DNA of 64,000 nucleotides, taken from DASXMT01 sp963803065. GTDB taxonomy: Bacteria; Actinomycetota; Acidimicrobiia; Acidimicrobiales; RAAP-2. Where the stretch lies: positions 62,001 to 126,000 of the forward strand of contig CAWDKW010000010.1 in the NCBI GenBank assembly GCA_963803065.1. The letters are read 5' to 3'. The position numbers and the translations under genes are program-made. Under the pieces are notes generated by a model. It ran no database searches. It was not told the origin of the DNA and was given only the letters and a program-made list of their open reading frames with translations. Below, piece by piece: positions 36,464 through 44,820 of the stretch. Numbering within the stretch: position 1 is the first letter of the stretch; the number at the start of each line of letters is the position of its first letter.

Positions 36464-37336
36464 ATGAGCCTCCTGTTCGCTCTGTTGGCCGCCTTCGCCA
36501 ACGCGCTGAGCACGATCACCCAACATGTGGCCAGTACCGGGGACGCGGGTGGCGCCACCGGGTGGCGCTTCGTCCGCTACCTGGCTCGGAACCCTCTCTG
36601 GCTGGTCGGTTGGGTGGCCCTGGTGGGCGCCTTCGTCTTCCAGGCTCTGGCCCTCCACAACGGACTGCTGTCGTTGGTCCAGACCCTCCTCATCACGGAG
36701 CTGGTCTTCGCTCTCATCCTGCGGCGCCTCTGGATCCGTCAGACCATCAGTCCGGCCGCGTGGGCGTCGGCGCTCTTGACCTGTGTGGCCGTCTCGGTGT
36801 TCATCGCGGTGGCCGAACCGAGGGGTGGCTCCGTCACGCCGGCCTCGGGTGCCTGGGCGTCATCGATCCTGGCGTGCGGCGCAGGAGCGGCCATCCTGAC
36901 CCTGTTGGGGATGTGGGGTTCCCCGCCTCGCCGTGCCGCCCTCCTGGCCACGGCGGCGGCCACGGTGTGGGCGCTCGAAGCCACCTTCATCAAGGCCATG
37001 ACCGACACGCTCTCCCGGGACGGTCTGGCCGGAGCGTTCCTCCGGTGGCCGGTCTACGCGGTCGTGGTCGGTGGTGTCACCGGCACCGTTCTGGTGCAGT
37101 TCGCCTTGCACGTCGGTCCGCTGCGCGTGTCCCAACCCTTCCTGGTCATTGTCGACCCGCTACTCAGCATCGCCCTCAGCGTGCATCTCTTCGGCGAGCA
37201 ATTCACCCAGGATCCGTCGGAACTGGCCATCGCGTCGGTGGCCTTTTTGGCCATGTGCCTCGGGGTCTACTTGATGACGGCGACGGTCCCCGAGTCGATG
37301 GAGCGGTCGGCGGCACTGACGGTCCAGCACGACTGA
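36464..37336 (+). CDS. DMT-superfamily (EamA-like) transporter
   Basis: A 290-residue membrane protein with about nine or ten hydrophobic helices arranged as two EamA-like halves. It opens LFALLAAFANALSTITQHVA; the second half ends PFLVIVDPLLSIALSVHLFGEQF. It is a paralogue of the gene at 60544-61479, which has the same layout (ALVLVDPLVSIGIGIALFGD). The substrate is unknown; members export metabolites or sense lipid precursors. A strong hairpin 98 bp downstream terminates it. Confidence 0.87.
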   Translation: MSLLFALLAAFANALSTITQHVASTGDAGGATGWRFVRYLARNPLWLVGWVALVGAFVFQALALHNGLLSLVQTLLITELVFALILRRLWIRQTISPAAWASALLTCVAVSVFIAVAEPRGGSVTPASGAWASSILACGAGAAILTLLGMWGSPPRRAALLATAAATVWALEATFIKAMTDTLSRDGLAGAFLRWPVYAVVVGGVTGTVLVQFALHVGPLRVSQPFLVIVDPLLSIALSVHLFGEQFTQDPSELAIASVAFLAMCLGVYLMTATVPESMERSAALTVQHD

Positions 37337-37433
37337 CTTCTCCTGTCCCGGCCCCGACTGCGTGCAAGCCCAGCCAGACTGCGTGTTCGAGGCCTCGCCC
37401 TCCTCCTTTTCCCAGCCGGTCCGGGGCCAGACG

Positions 37434-37475
37434 CGACGAAACCCCGGCAGGAGGGGGATCTGCGGGGTTTCGTCG
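37434..37475 (+). terminator. strong intrinsic-type hairpin after DMT gene
   Basis: CGACGAAACCCCG (37434-37446) and CGGGGTTTCGTCG (37463-37475) pair perfectly over 13 bp. The stem can extend inward by CAG/CTG with one bulge. It lies 98 bp after the transporter stop. Confidence 0.75.
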
Positions 37476-37604
37476 ACCCGCTCGTGGGGGGTACGAGCGA
37501 GTTCGCGACGACCGTACCGGCTGTGTCGTCACAGATGGGTAAATGCACGGTGAACTCTTTGTCGCGTCCCGATAGCGCCGTGTTGACCTGGGTACTCTCC
37601 GAGC

Positions 37605-37829
37605 ATGGTCGACGAGGGGCAGTACGAATACCTGCTCGAATCGGGGCATCCTCCGAAATCGGACTCGCGGGTGCACGTGGATAGTCCCGCCACGCGACCT
37701 CGATACCACCTCGCCTGGCCGGGCGAGGAACGGACCCTCTGTGACAACCTCCGGAACGCGTACGAGCCGATTCAGCGGGACGATCTCGAAGAACTGGACC
37801 TGTGCATGCGGTGCGAGAGCCGCTCATAG
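37605..37829 (+). CDS. small zinc-binding-type hypothetical protein
   Basis: A 74-residue acidic protein containing HLAWPGEERTLCDN and a terminal LCMRCESRS. The His/Cys plus CxxC arrangement suggests one zinc site, as in several short actinobacterial proteins of unknown function. ATG 37605 lies just after a short spacer (GAGC). It is divergent in layout from the oxidase-assembly cluster and probably independent of it. Confidence 0.55.
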   Translation: MVDEGQYEYLLESGHPPKSDSRVHVDSPATRPRYHLAWPGEERTLCDNLRNAYEPIQRDDLEELDLCMRCESRS

Positions 37830-37919
37830 CCGCTTCGACGATGCGTGACCCCGAGTCCCCGGGGCGTGGTCGATGTCGTGGTCACCGGGGCGTGCTCGAC
37901 GTCGTATCTTGCGTCGAGG

Positions 37920-38897
37920 TCAAGGGTCGGCACGACGGGCTCGAGCGGTCGCTTCCTGTTCGGGGACCAACCGTCCGTCCACGGCCACGACCGGGATCGG
38001 TTGCGCAATCGGAGCTGCGCCCGCGCCCTCCACCTGTCGTTGGGCGGCTGCGCCTGCGGCGTCGGACCGCCGGTCCGCTCGGACAGCCTCGCGGTTGTCG
38101 GCCACCATCCATTGGATCACGACGATGGCCAGCGCTCCGAGCGTGAACAGCTCGCCTACGATCCAAAGGATGGCGCCTCCGGCATGGGTGTCCGCGGTGG
38201 TGTGGAAGAGCGGGGCGATCGACGTGCCGCTCTGGGTCAGGGCGAGTCCCAGGATTGCCGTGGTCGGAATGCCCACGGCCAGGTACCCGAGCTTGGCCGG
38301 GAACGACAGCCGCCATCGGGATGGGTCGACGCCGACGACCAGCCACCAGTAGAGGATTCCCGAAATGAGGAAATGGAGGTGGGTGAGCTCGTGGATCAGG
38401 GGATGCTCGAGTGAGAACTGATAGAAGGGCGTCAGGAAGAAGATCAGCATCGTGCCGGCGAAGTTGATGACCACGAGCACCGGCTGGGTGATGAAGGCGA
38501 TTGCCCTGCTGTGCAGCACGGCCAACAGGCGCTTTTGGGTACTGCGGTCCGACGCCTGGAGGGCCAACGTCACCGGCGCTCCCAATGCGTAGAAGATCGG
38601 CGCCACGTTCATGAGCAGCAAATGCTGAATCACGTGGCACTGGAAGACGGAGTCGTCGTACGAGGCGAGTCCCGATTGGATGGCGGCCACCACGGCCAAC
38701 GTGCCGATGAGGAAGGAGACCGTGCGCCAGGGCGACCAGTGACGACCACGACGGGCCAGTCGAACGACCGAGACCACGTACCAGAGGGCGACGCCCACTT
38801 CGATGGCCAACGCCACCAGGCTCATCAAGTCGGTCTGCCAGCCGGCAAGGAGCTGGTGGATCTGGACCGGGGGAGAGATCTCGTCAGCGAACAACAC
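37920..38897 (-). CDS. ctaG: CtaG-type cytochrome c oxidase assembly protein (first copy)
   Basis: A 325-residue membrane protein of the Caa3_CtaG type, needed for copper delivery to, or assembly of, cytochrome c oxidase in Gram-positive bacteria. Landmarks are CHVIQHLLLMNVAPIFYALGAPVTL, HELTHLHFLISGILYWW and a His/Asp-bearing late helix (TTADTHAGGAILWIVGE). GTG 38897 follows GAGGAG. It is third in the blaI-M56-ctaG operon, 21 bp after the peptidase gene. The second copy at 41271 is on the opposite arm. Confidence 0.9.
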   Translation of the reverse strand: MLFADEISPPVQIHQLLAGWQTDLMSLVALAIEVGVALWYVVSVVRLARRGRHWSPWRTVSFLIGTLAVVAAIQSGLASYDDSVFQCHVIQHLLLMNVAPIFYALGAPVTLALQASDRSTQKRLLAVLHSRAIAFITQPVLVVINFAGTMLIFFLTPFYQFSLEHPLIHELTHLHFLISGILYWWLVVGVDPSRWRLSFPAKLGYLAVGIPTTAILGLALTQSGTSIAPLFHTTADTHAGGAILWIVGELFTLGALAIVVIQWMVADNREAVRADRRSDAAGAAAQRQVEGAGAAPIAQPIPVVAVDGRLVPEQEATARARRADP

Positions 38898-38918
38898 GGT
38901 TGGTTCTCCTCGGTTCCA

Positions 38919-39836
38919 TCAGATCGGTACGGACGGAGCCAGCAGGGCGGCCACAGGGAGGGCCAGGACGGTCACGGCGGCGATGCTCGCGGCGGCGGCG
39001 ATCCAGCGTGACGTCCGATGGGGTTGGAGCAGCCGGCGGACCCGAGCGACAGCACTGGTCTCGCCAGCAGCCAATGCGCAGCGGGGGGCGACGCCCGAGG
39101 ACACCAGATGGACCAGTGCTGAGGCCAGCAGGCGGGGCTGGTTGGATCTGGAGGCGAAGTCGTCTGCCGCCATCTCCACCAAGGTGGCTACCGCTCGTGG
39201 CGCCCGACGCACGTAGGGCAACCACCGCAGCAGCTCGTGCATGGAGGCGAAGGGCAGCATGACCAGGTCATGACGCTCGTGCACGTGACCGCGTTCGTGG
39301 GCGACGACTGCGGCGAGCTCGTCGTTGGCCAGGAGGCCCAACGCGCCGACGCTGAGGACGATGCGCGGCCGGAGGCCGGGTAGGTAGTAGGCCGCCGCCT
39401 CGGGGTGGTCGAGGAGGACAGCGCCCGGGGCACGGTCGGTGCGGGCACTGACCAGATCGAGGAGGTGACGGTGCCGGGCTCTGGCCCGTACGGTCCGCCA
39501 CGAAGTCACCACCAGGCCGCCGATCAGCACCACCCCGACATCGGTGGCCACGGTCAGGCCGACGGCCCCGTCCAACCCCAGTCCCCGGAGGGGATGGCCT
39601 GCGGCCGCCTGGCCGACCAGTTGGACGACCCCGGAGAAGAGGTCGCGATGGAGCGGCGCCACGGTGATGGCGAGTCCGGCGCCCACGGCGGCCATGGCAC
39701 CGGCCAGGCCGATCGCCTGCCAGAGGGCGATCGCTGCTCGGGGCGCTCGCCAGGGCCAGGTCGCCCGCTCGAGCAGCACCCCGGCGGGCCCGAACAGCAA
39801 GGCCGACAACAGGGCCAGGCTCAGGGCGAGGGTCAT
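38919..39836 (-). CDS. M56-family (BlaR1-like) membrane metallopeptidase
   Basis: A 305-residue membrane protease with zinc motif HERGH (in AAVVAHERGHVHERHD), N-terminal membrane helices, and a C-terminal helix (IAAAASIAAVTVLALPVAALLA). Related proteins cleave BlaI-type repressors after sensing a signal. There is no penicillin-binding sensor domain, so beta-lactams are not the obvious trigger. ATG 39836 overlaps the blaI-like stop by ATGA, a classic regulator-protease pair. Confidence 0.9.
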   Translation of the reverse strand: MTLALSLALLSALLFGPAGVLLERATWPWRAPRAAIALWQAIGLAGAMAAVGAGLAITVAPLHRDLFSGVVQLVGQAAAGHPLRGLGLDGAVGLTVATDVGVVLIGGLVVTSWRTVRARARHRHLLDLVSARTDRAPGAVLLDHPEAAAYYLPGLRPRIVLSVGALGLLANDELAAVVAHERGHVHERHDLVMLPFASMHELLRWLPYVRRAPRAVATLVEMAADDFASRSNQPRLLASALVHLVSSGVAPRCALAAGETSAVARVRRLLQPHRTSRWIAAAASIAAVTVLALPVAALLAPSVPI

Positions 39837-40210
39837 GACCCGGTGGCCCCTCTGTCCACATCCTTCCCTTCGCTGCCTAGCGCCTGTCGCAGTACGGCTG
39901 CCTCCTGTGCAGAAACCGTTTCGGCAAAGCGGACGAGTGCCGCATCCCGGTCCGAAGAGCCCACCAACGCCTCGTGCATGAGCTCGGCGGTGTACTCCTC
40001 TCGACTGGCGATAGCCGAATACCGGTGGGCGCGGCCGTCCCGGAGCCTGCGGACCAGGCCCTTCTTCTCCAGGCGATCGAGCACCGTCATCACGGTGGTG
40101 TAGGCGTGGGTGGGCAGCTCCTCGGCCACCTCCCGGACGGTGCGCTCGCGTCCCATCGCCGACCACAGCTCCTCCATCACCTTGCGCTCGAGTTCACCCA
40201 GGCGAGTCAT
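39833..40210 (-). CDS. BlaI/MecI/CopY-family repressor
   Basis: A 125-residue winged-helix repressor: MTRLGELERKVMEELW, RTVREVAEELPTHAYTTVMTVLDRLEKKGLVRR (recognition helix AYTTVMTVLDRL), then a C-terminal dimerisation helix. BlaI/CopY proteins repress by dimer binding to TAGTA-type dyads and are released by proteolysis or by copper. ATG 40210 is the natural start. A GTAGTACTAC palindrome lies 74 bp upstream, between this gene and SCO1. Confidence 0.93.
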   Translation of the reverse strand: MTRLGELERKVMEELWSAMGRERTVREVAEELPTHAYTTVMTVLDRLEKKGLVRRLRDGRAHRYSAIASREEYTAELMHEALVGSSDRDAALVRFAETVSAQEAAVLRQALGSEGKDVDRGATGS

Positions 40211-40283
40211 GTCGGATCCTCTCTCGTGGCGTGGCGACGGAGATGGTGGCACAGGGGCGGCTTGCGTTGAAGTTATGGGCCCT

Positions 40284-40293
40284 GTAGTACTAC
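40284..40293. promoter_or_regulatory. candidate BlaI/CopY operator
   Basis: GTAGTACTAC is a perfect 10-bp palindrome containing the TAGTA/TACTA half-sites recalled for BlaI/MecI operators. It lies in the divergent promoter region, 74 bp from the repressor ATG and 48 bp from the SCO1 start, so it could control both arms. Confidence 0.6.
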
Positions 40294-40340
40294 GGGCCGT
40301 AGGAGATCGCAAGCGGGACGACAAGCATCGGAGCACATAC

Positions 40341-41147
40341 GTGGGAGCACACGAGGACCATCATCGGCGAACCCCAGCCCGGCGGGAGCGAGGATGGAAG
40401 CCCTTGTGCCTGGTCGCCGCGGTGGTCGCCCTCGTCCTCACCTGGTGCTCGACGAGCGCGGCCGCGTCGCCCGGCCGGCCGCCGGCCAACAGCGGCACGG
40501 TGGAGAGCCGGGCCGTCCCGGCCGCCATCGCTCAGTTGCCGCTGACCAACCAAGAGGGCCAGACGTTCACCCTGGGCTCTTTTGCCGGCAAGACGGTGAT
40601 GGTGGTTCCCTTCCTCACCTTGTGCTCCGACATCTGCCCGATGACGACGGGAAACCTCCTCCAGGTGGAACGGGCCCTCCGTCACGATGGCGCTGCGTCC
40701 AAAGTGCAGATCGTCGAGGTATCGGTGGACCCGGGGCGCGACACCCCGAGCCGGTTGGCTGCCTACGCCCACGTGGCCAGCGTCGACTGGGAACTGGCCA
40801 CCGAAACCCCGGCCGAGCTCGCCCAACTGGCCCAGTATTTCGGCTTTTACTACCAGGTGGTCCCCGAGGACAAGCCGCCGGATATCGACTGGCTGACCGG
40901 GAAGCCGCTCACCTATGACGTGACCCACTCGGATGGCTACGCCCTCATCAGCCCGGCAGGGCGCGAGCGGTTTGTCAACAACGCCGCCCCCGACTTCCAC
41001 GGCAAGCTGCCGGCCAAGCTCCGGCACTTCCTCTCCGACCAGGGGGTGCAGCACCTGAAGCACCCACCTCAGCCCGATTGGACCCCCCGTGATGCCCTGA
41101 CCGCGCTGGCGTGGGTGGTGGGCAAGCCGCTTCCTGGCGCGGCCTAG
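40341..41147 (+). CDS. SCO1/SenC-family copper chaperone
   Basis: A 268-residue thioredoxin-fold protein that delivers copper to the CuA site of cytochrome c oxidase. An N-terminal membrane anchor (PLCLVAAVVALVLTW) is followed by the copper motif CSDICP (CxxxC) and the conserved His in YDVTHSDGYALISP. I chose GTG 40341 because GGAG sits 7 bases upstream; the in-frame ATG 40275 would place the operator palindrome inside the coding region. The second ctaG follows after 123 bp. Confidence 0.92.
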   Translation: MGAHEDHHRRTPARRERGWKPLCLVAAVVALVLTWCSTSAAASPGRPPANSGTVESRAVPAAIAQLPLTNQEGQTFTLGSFAGKTVMVVPFLTLCSDICPMTTGNLLQVERALRHDGAASKVQIVEVSVDPGRDTPSRLAAYAHVASVDWELATETPAELAQLAQYFGFYYQVVPEDKPPDIDWLTGKPLTYDVTHSDGYALISPAGRERFVNNAAPDFHGKLPAKLRHFLSDQGVQHLKHPPQPDWTPRDALTALAWVVGKPLPGAA

Positions 41148-41210
41148 GAACGCCAGCAGTCGAAGCCACCTGCGGGTCGGGCCCTGCCCGGCACGGCATC
41201 ATGTCGCCGG

Positions 41211-41255
41211 CATCGGCCGATCCCGCACCGGCCGATCCCGCACCGGCCGATCCCA
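41211..41255. repeat. three tandem 15-bp repeats
   Basis: Three units of CACCGGCCGATCCCG (the first CATCGG..., the last ending CCCA) lie directly before the second ctaG. They are non-coding in the chosen annotation and are of the type that varies by slippage. Confidence 0.7.
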
Positions 41256-41270
41256 TAGAGTGCAGGCCGC

Positions 41271-42161
41271 GTGCTCATCAGCTCCGCCCTCCCGCCGTTC
41301 GGTCTCGGACAGTTGGGGACCCTCTCGATCGAGCCGGTTCCCACGGTGGCCATCGCAGTTGTCGTCGTCCTCTACCTCCTCGGAGCGCACCGGACCAGGC
41401 AGTCGGGCCACGATCAGTGGTCGGCGAAGCGGACGGCTGCCTTCCTGGCCGGCATGGTGGTCGTCCTGGTGGCCGTAGACAGCGTCGTCGGCCTCTACGA
41501 CGACGTCCTGTTCGCCGACCACATGGGTCAGCACCTGCTGTTGGTCATGGTGGCTGCACCGCTCCTGGCCATGGGCGCCCCCGTCGAACTGGCTCGCCGG
41601 GCAACGCGAGGTGCGGCCGGCCGGCTCGTGAGCAAGGCACTGAGCTCCCGACCCGCCGAGGTGGTGGGACACCCCATCGTTGGTTTCGCCCTCTACGCCG
41701 TGCTCATCCCCGTGGCCCATCTGACCCCGCTCTACAACCTGACCCTGACCAACCAGACGGTCCATCATCTGGAGCACCTGGCTTTCCTGGTCATCGGGTA
41801 TCTGTTCTGGCGGCCGGTGGTCGGAATCGAGCCCTCCCGCCATCCTCTGCCTCCCGGGCTCCGCTTCTTGTACCTCGTCCTGGCTCTGCCCATCGATACC
41901 TTCACCGGTCTCGCCCTGGCCTCGTCCACCCACGAGCTGTTCCCCGCCTACTTCTCGGTGGCCCGGTCGTGGGGACCGTCCCTCCTCGGCGACCTGCACG
42001 ACGGAGGCAGGCTGATGTACATCGGCGGTGACCTGCTGATGATGGTGGCCATGGTGCCGGTTGCTGTCCAGTGGGCCCGGCCCGGCCAGCACGATCGCTC
42101 GGCTTCGACCCCGCTCGTCGCGAGGACACCGGAGGGGCCACCAGATCACCAGACATACTGA
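41271..42161 (+). CDS. ctaG: CtaG-type cytochrome c oxidase assembly protein (second copy)
   Basis: A 296-residue membrane protein of the same family as the gene at 37920. The cognate motifs are DHMGQHLLLVMVAAPLLAMGAPVEL, HHLEHLAFLVIGYLFWRPVVG and LHDGGRLMYIGGDLLMM. It follows SCO1 on the same strand, so copper chaperone and assembly factor are probably co-expressed. It starts at GTG 41271, just after the tandem repeats. A 15-bp hairpin terminator lies 150 bp beyond its stop. Confidence 0.9.
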   Translation: MLISSALPPFGLGQLGTLSIEPVPTVAIAVVVVLYLLGAHRTRQSGHDQWSAKRTAAFLAGMVVVLVAVDSVVGLYDDVLFADHMGQHLLLVMVAAPLLAMGAPVELARRATRGAAGRLVSKALSSRPAEVVGHPIVGFALYAVLIPVAHLTPLYNLTLTNQTVHHLEHLAFLVIGYLFWRPVVGIEPSRHPLPPGLRFLYLVLALPIDTFTGLALASSTHELFPAYFSVARSWGPSLLGDLHDGGRLMYIGGDLLMMVAMVPVAVQWARPGQHDRSASTPLVARTPEGPPDHQTY

Positions 42162-42310
42162 TTGATGTCCGGAATCGCCCGTGCTCTTGGGTTCGGGCCG
42201 AAGGACGGGAATTCCCGAATAGAACGCAATGTTCGGGTCGGTGGCCGGTTACCCATCTATCCGAGCAGGAGACCTCGGACATCTAGCAACGTACGAGGCT
42301 TGTTGCGAAA

Positions 42311-42345
42311 CAGAAGGGCCCCGGCTGAAGGCCGGGGCCCTTCTG
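42311..42345 (+). terminator. 15-bp perfect hairpin terminator
   Basis: CAGAAGGGCCCCGGC, loop TGAAG, GCCGGGGCCCTTCTG. This is the strongest hairpin noticed in the window. It closes the SCO1-ctaG transcript and isolates the next gene at 42435. Confidence 0.85.
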
Positions 42346-42434
42346 GTGCGCGTTGCCTGCCCGGCCCGGCGGTGCCTGGCGTTGGCGTCCGGCTCTTCGC
42401 TCCGGCTCCGGCCGGGTCAGTAGCCTGTACGGCA

Positions 42435-43091
42435 ATGGAACCAGCGGAGATCGAGGTCCCCGACGGGGACACGACCTGGCGCTTCGACGCTGCATTCCTC
42501 ACCTCGAATTGGACCTGCATCTGGGGTCGTGGCTGCCTCGGGATCCTGCCCGAAGGTGCGCCCGAGCTCGGCCATGGCTGCTGCTCCGTCGGGGCCGAGC
42601 TGGACGGCATCGAAGAGGCGAGACGGATCAGCGCGCTGGCCGACACATTGGAGCCCGCCCGCTTCGAGCACTACGGCGTGGCGGCCGAAGGCGGGGTGTT
42701 CAGCGACTCGTCCCGAAGCAGCACCCGGGTGGTCGACGGGGCCTGCATCTTTCTCAACCGGCCCGGGTTCGTCGGGGGTGCCGGGTGCGCGCTGCACCTG
42801 TCGGCTCTCGATGCGGGCGAGTCGCCCATCGACTTCAAGCCATCGGTCTGCTGGCAGCTCCCGATCAAGGTGGAGTGCGAGGCCAACGAGGATGGAACCG
42901 AAGTGGCCACCGTCCGAGGCTGGGCGAGACGTGACTGGGGCACAGAGGGGGACACCATGGCCTGGTGCTGCACGGAGGGCCCCGAGGCCTACGTGGGCGA
43001 CGGGCCGGTCATCGAGTCGATGGCCGAGGAGCTCGACGCCATCGTGGGCACGCGGGTGTTCGTCGAGCTCCGGCGCCGGCTCGGCACCTGA
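42435..43091 (+). CDS. cysteine-rich protein, YkgJ/DUF3109-like
   Basis: A 218-residue cytoplasmic protein with many conserved-looking cysteines: NWTCIWGRGCLGI, GHGCCSVGAEL, GACIFLN, GGAGCALHL, KPSVCWQLPI and WCCTEGP. The GCC ... C ... GCAxH ... KPxxCxxxP order resembles YkgJ/DUF3109 proteins, thought to bind a zinc or iron-sulfur cluster. The precise family assignment is by pattern memory only. It is flanked upstream by the strong terminator, so it has its own promoter. Confidence 0.7.
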   Translation: MEPAEIEVPDGDTTWRFDAAFLTSNWTCIWGRGCLGILPEGAPELGHGCCSVGAELDGIEEARRISALADTLEPARFEHYGVAAEGGVFSDSSRSSTRVVDGACIFLNRPGFVGGAGCALHLSALDAGESPIDFKPSVCWQLPIKVECEANEDGTEVATVRGWARRDWGTEGDTMAWCCTEGPEAYVGDGPVIESMAEELDAIVGTRVFVELRRRLGT

Positions 43092-43194
43092 CGCCGGAGC
43101 TTCCCGGACACCGGACCGGGCGGCCCCCGCCTCCCGAGGCCCTGCCCGGCCCAGGGTGAGTACAGTGAAATCAACGACTCCCAGGAGGAACGCC

Positions 43195-44694
43195 ATGAGC
43201 CTGACCGAATCCGCCACCGTGTCCCTGAGCTCGCCCGACCGGTTCTTCGTGGGCGGCACCTGGGTGAGGCCGTCCACCCCGGCGATGATCGACGTCATCA
43301 ACGCCAGTACCGAGGACGTCATGTTCAAGGTGGCAGAGGCCAAGGAAGCCGACATGGCCTGTGCCGTGGGCGCGGCCCGCGACGCCTTCGACCACGGCCC
43401 CTGGCCCCACCTGACCCATGCCGAGCGGGCCGACTACCTGCGACGGATCGCATCGGCCCTGGACGAGCGCGGTGTCGAGGTCAGCGAGATCTGGTCCGGC
43501 CAGATGGGCGTCCTCCACTCGATGGCGCGAGCCGGTGCCCGCGGTTTCGGAAATCCGTTCCGGTACTACGCCGGCCTGGCCGACGAGTTCCCGTTCCAGG
43601 AGCGGCACACACCGACGGCCGGTGGGAACGTCGGGCTGCTGGTCAGGGAACCGGTTGGGGTGGTCGGGGCCATCATCCCCTGGAACGGGCCGGTCGGGCT
43701 CATCGCCCACAAGGTGGCTCCGGCGCTGCTGGCCGGCTGTACGGTGGTCCTCAAGGCGTCCCCGGAAGCGCCGGGCGAGGCCTACGTGTTCGCCGAGATC
43801 GCCGAGGCCCTGGGCATCCCTGCGGGGGTCATCAACGTGGTCACCGCCGACCGGGAGGTCTCGGAGAAGTTGGTCACCGATCCCCGCGTGGACAAGATCA
43901 CCTTCACCGGTTCCACCGCTGCCGGGCGCCGGATCGCGTCGCTGTGCGGCGAGCGCATTGCCCGGGTCACGCTCGAGCTTGGCGGCAAGTCGGCCGCGGT
44001 GGTGCTCGACGACTACGACATCGGCACGGCGGCGACGTCGATCACCGGGCGCGCTTGCATGATGACCGGCCAGGTGTGCTCGTCCCTGACCCGAATCGTC
44101 GTCACGCGAAGCCGTCACGACGAGCTGGTCGATGCCCTGAGCGACTCGTTCTCGCACGTCCGCATCGGCGACGCCTTCGATCCCGAGAGCGGCATGGGCC
44201 CCCTGGCCATGGAGCGTCAGCGCGACCGGGTCGAGGGCTACATCGCCAAGGGAGTCGAGGAGGGAGCGACGCTGGCCTCGGGCGGCGCCAGGCCGAGCAG
44301 CCTCAGCCGCGGCTGGTTCATCGAGCCCACCGTCTTCGGGAACGTCGACAACTCGTCCACCATCGCCCAAGAGGAGATCTTCGGGCCGGTGTTGAGCGTG
44401 ATCCCCGCCGATGACGAGCAGGACGCGATCGACATCGCCAACGACACGATCTACGGCCTGAACAATTCGGTGTTCACCAACGATGCCGACAGGGCCTACG
44501 AGGTGGCCCGGCAGCTTCGATCGGGCACCGTCGGCCAGAACTCGTTCCGAACCGACTTCGGCATCGCCTTCGGCGGATTCAAGCAGTCGGGGATCGGGCG
44601 CGAAGGCGGTCGCGAAGGACTCCTGCCCTTCCTCGAGACGAAGACGATCATCCTCGACGAGGAGCCCGTTCGGGCCGAGTCACAGGGCGGCTGA
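43195..44694 (+). CDS. NAD(P)-dependent aldehyde dehydrogenase
   Basis: A 499-residue ALDH oxidising an aldehyde to the acid. All active-site elements are visible: the oxyanion Asn in IIPWNGP, the cofactor motif FTGSTAAGRRIA, the general base Glu in LELGGKSAAVV, the nucleophile Cys in GQVCSSLTRI and EEIFGPVLSV. ATG 43195 follows AGGAGG at a good spacing. It stands alone between two other rightward genes. The aldehyde is unknown. Confidence 0.94.
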   Translation: MSLTESATVSLSSPDRFFVGGTWVRPSTPAMIDVINASTEDVMFKVAEAKEADMACAVGAARDAFDHGPWPHLTHAERADYLRRIASALDERGVEVSEIWSGQMGVLHSMARAGARGFGNPFRYYAGLADEFPFQERHTPTAGGNVGLLVREPVGVVGAIIPWNGPVGLIAHKVAPALLAGCTVVLKASPEAPGEAYVFAEIAEALGIPAGVINVVTADREVSEKLVTDPRVDKITFTGSTAAGRRIASLCGERIARVTLELGGKSAAVVLDDYDIGTAATSITGRACMMTGQVCSSLTRIVVTRSRHDELVDALSDSFSHVRIGDAFDPESGMGPLAMERQRDRVEGYIAKGVEEGATLASGGARPSSLSRGWFIEPTVFGNVDNSSTIAQEEIFGPVLSVIPADDEQDAIDIANDTIYGLNNSVFTNDADRAYEVARQLRSGTVGQNSFRTDFGIAFGGFKQSGIGREGGREGLLPFLETKTIILDEEPVRAESQGG

Positions 44695-44820
44695 CCGCCT
44701 GCCGGTACCGTAGGCCCCATGGCTGGGGGCTCGAGGGCGGATGAGGGCTGACGCGTCGACCCACCAGCGGCCACGACGCTCCTGGCCGAGGAAGGGTGGG
44801 CGTGGACCGGGGCTCGCGCC

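Noticed and set aside
40275..40340. Upstream ATG start for SCO1
   Set aside because: It would include the GTAGTACTAC palindrome in the coding region and lacks a ribosome binding site, while GTG 40341 has GGAG at 7 bases.
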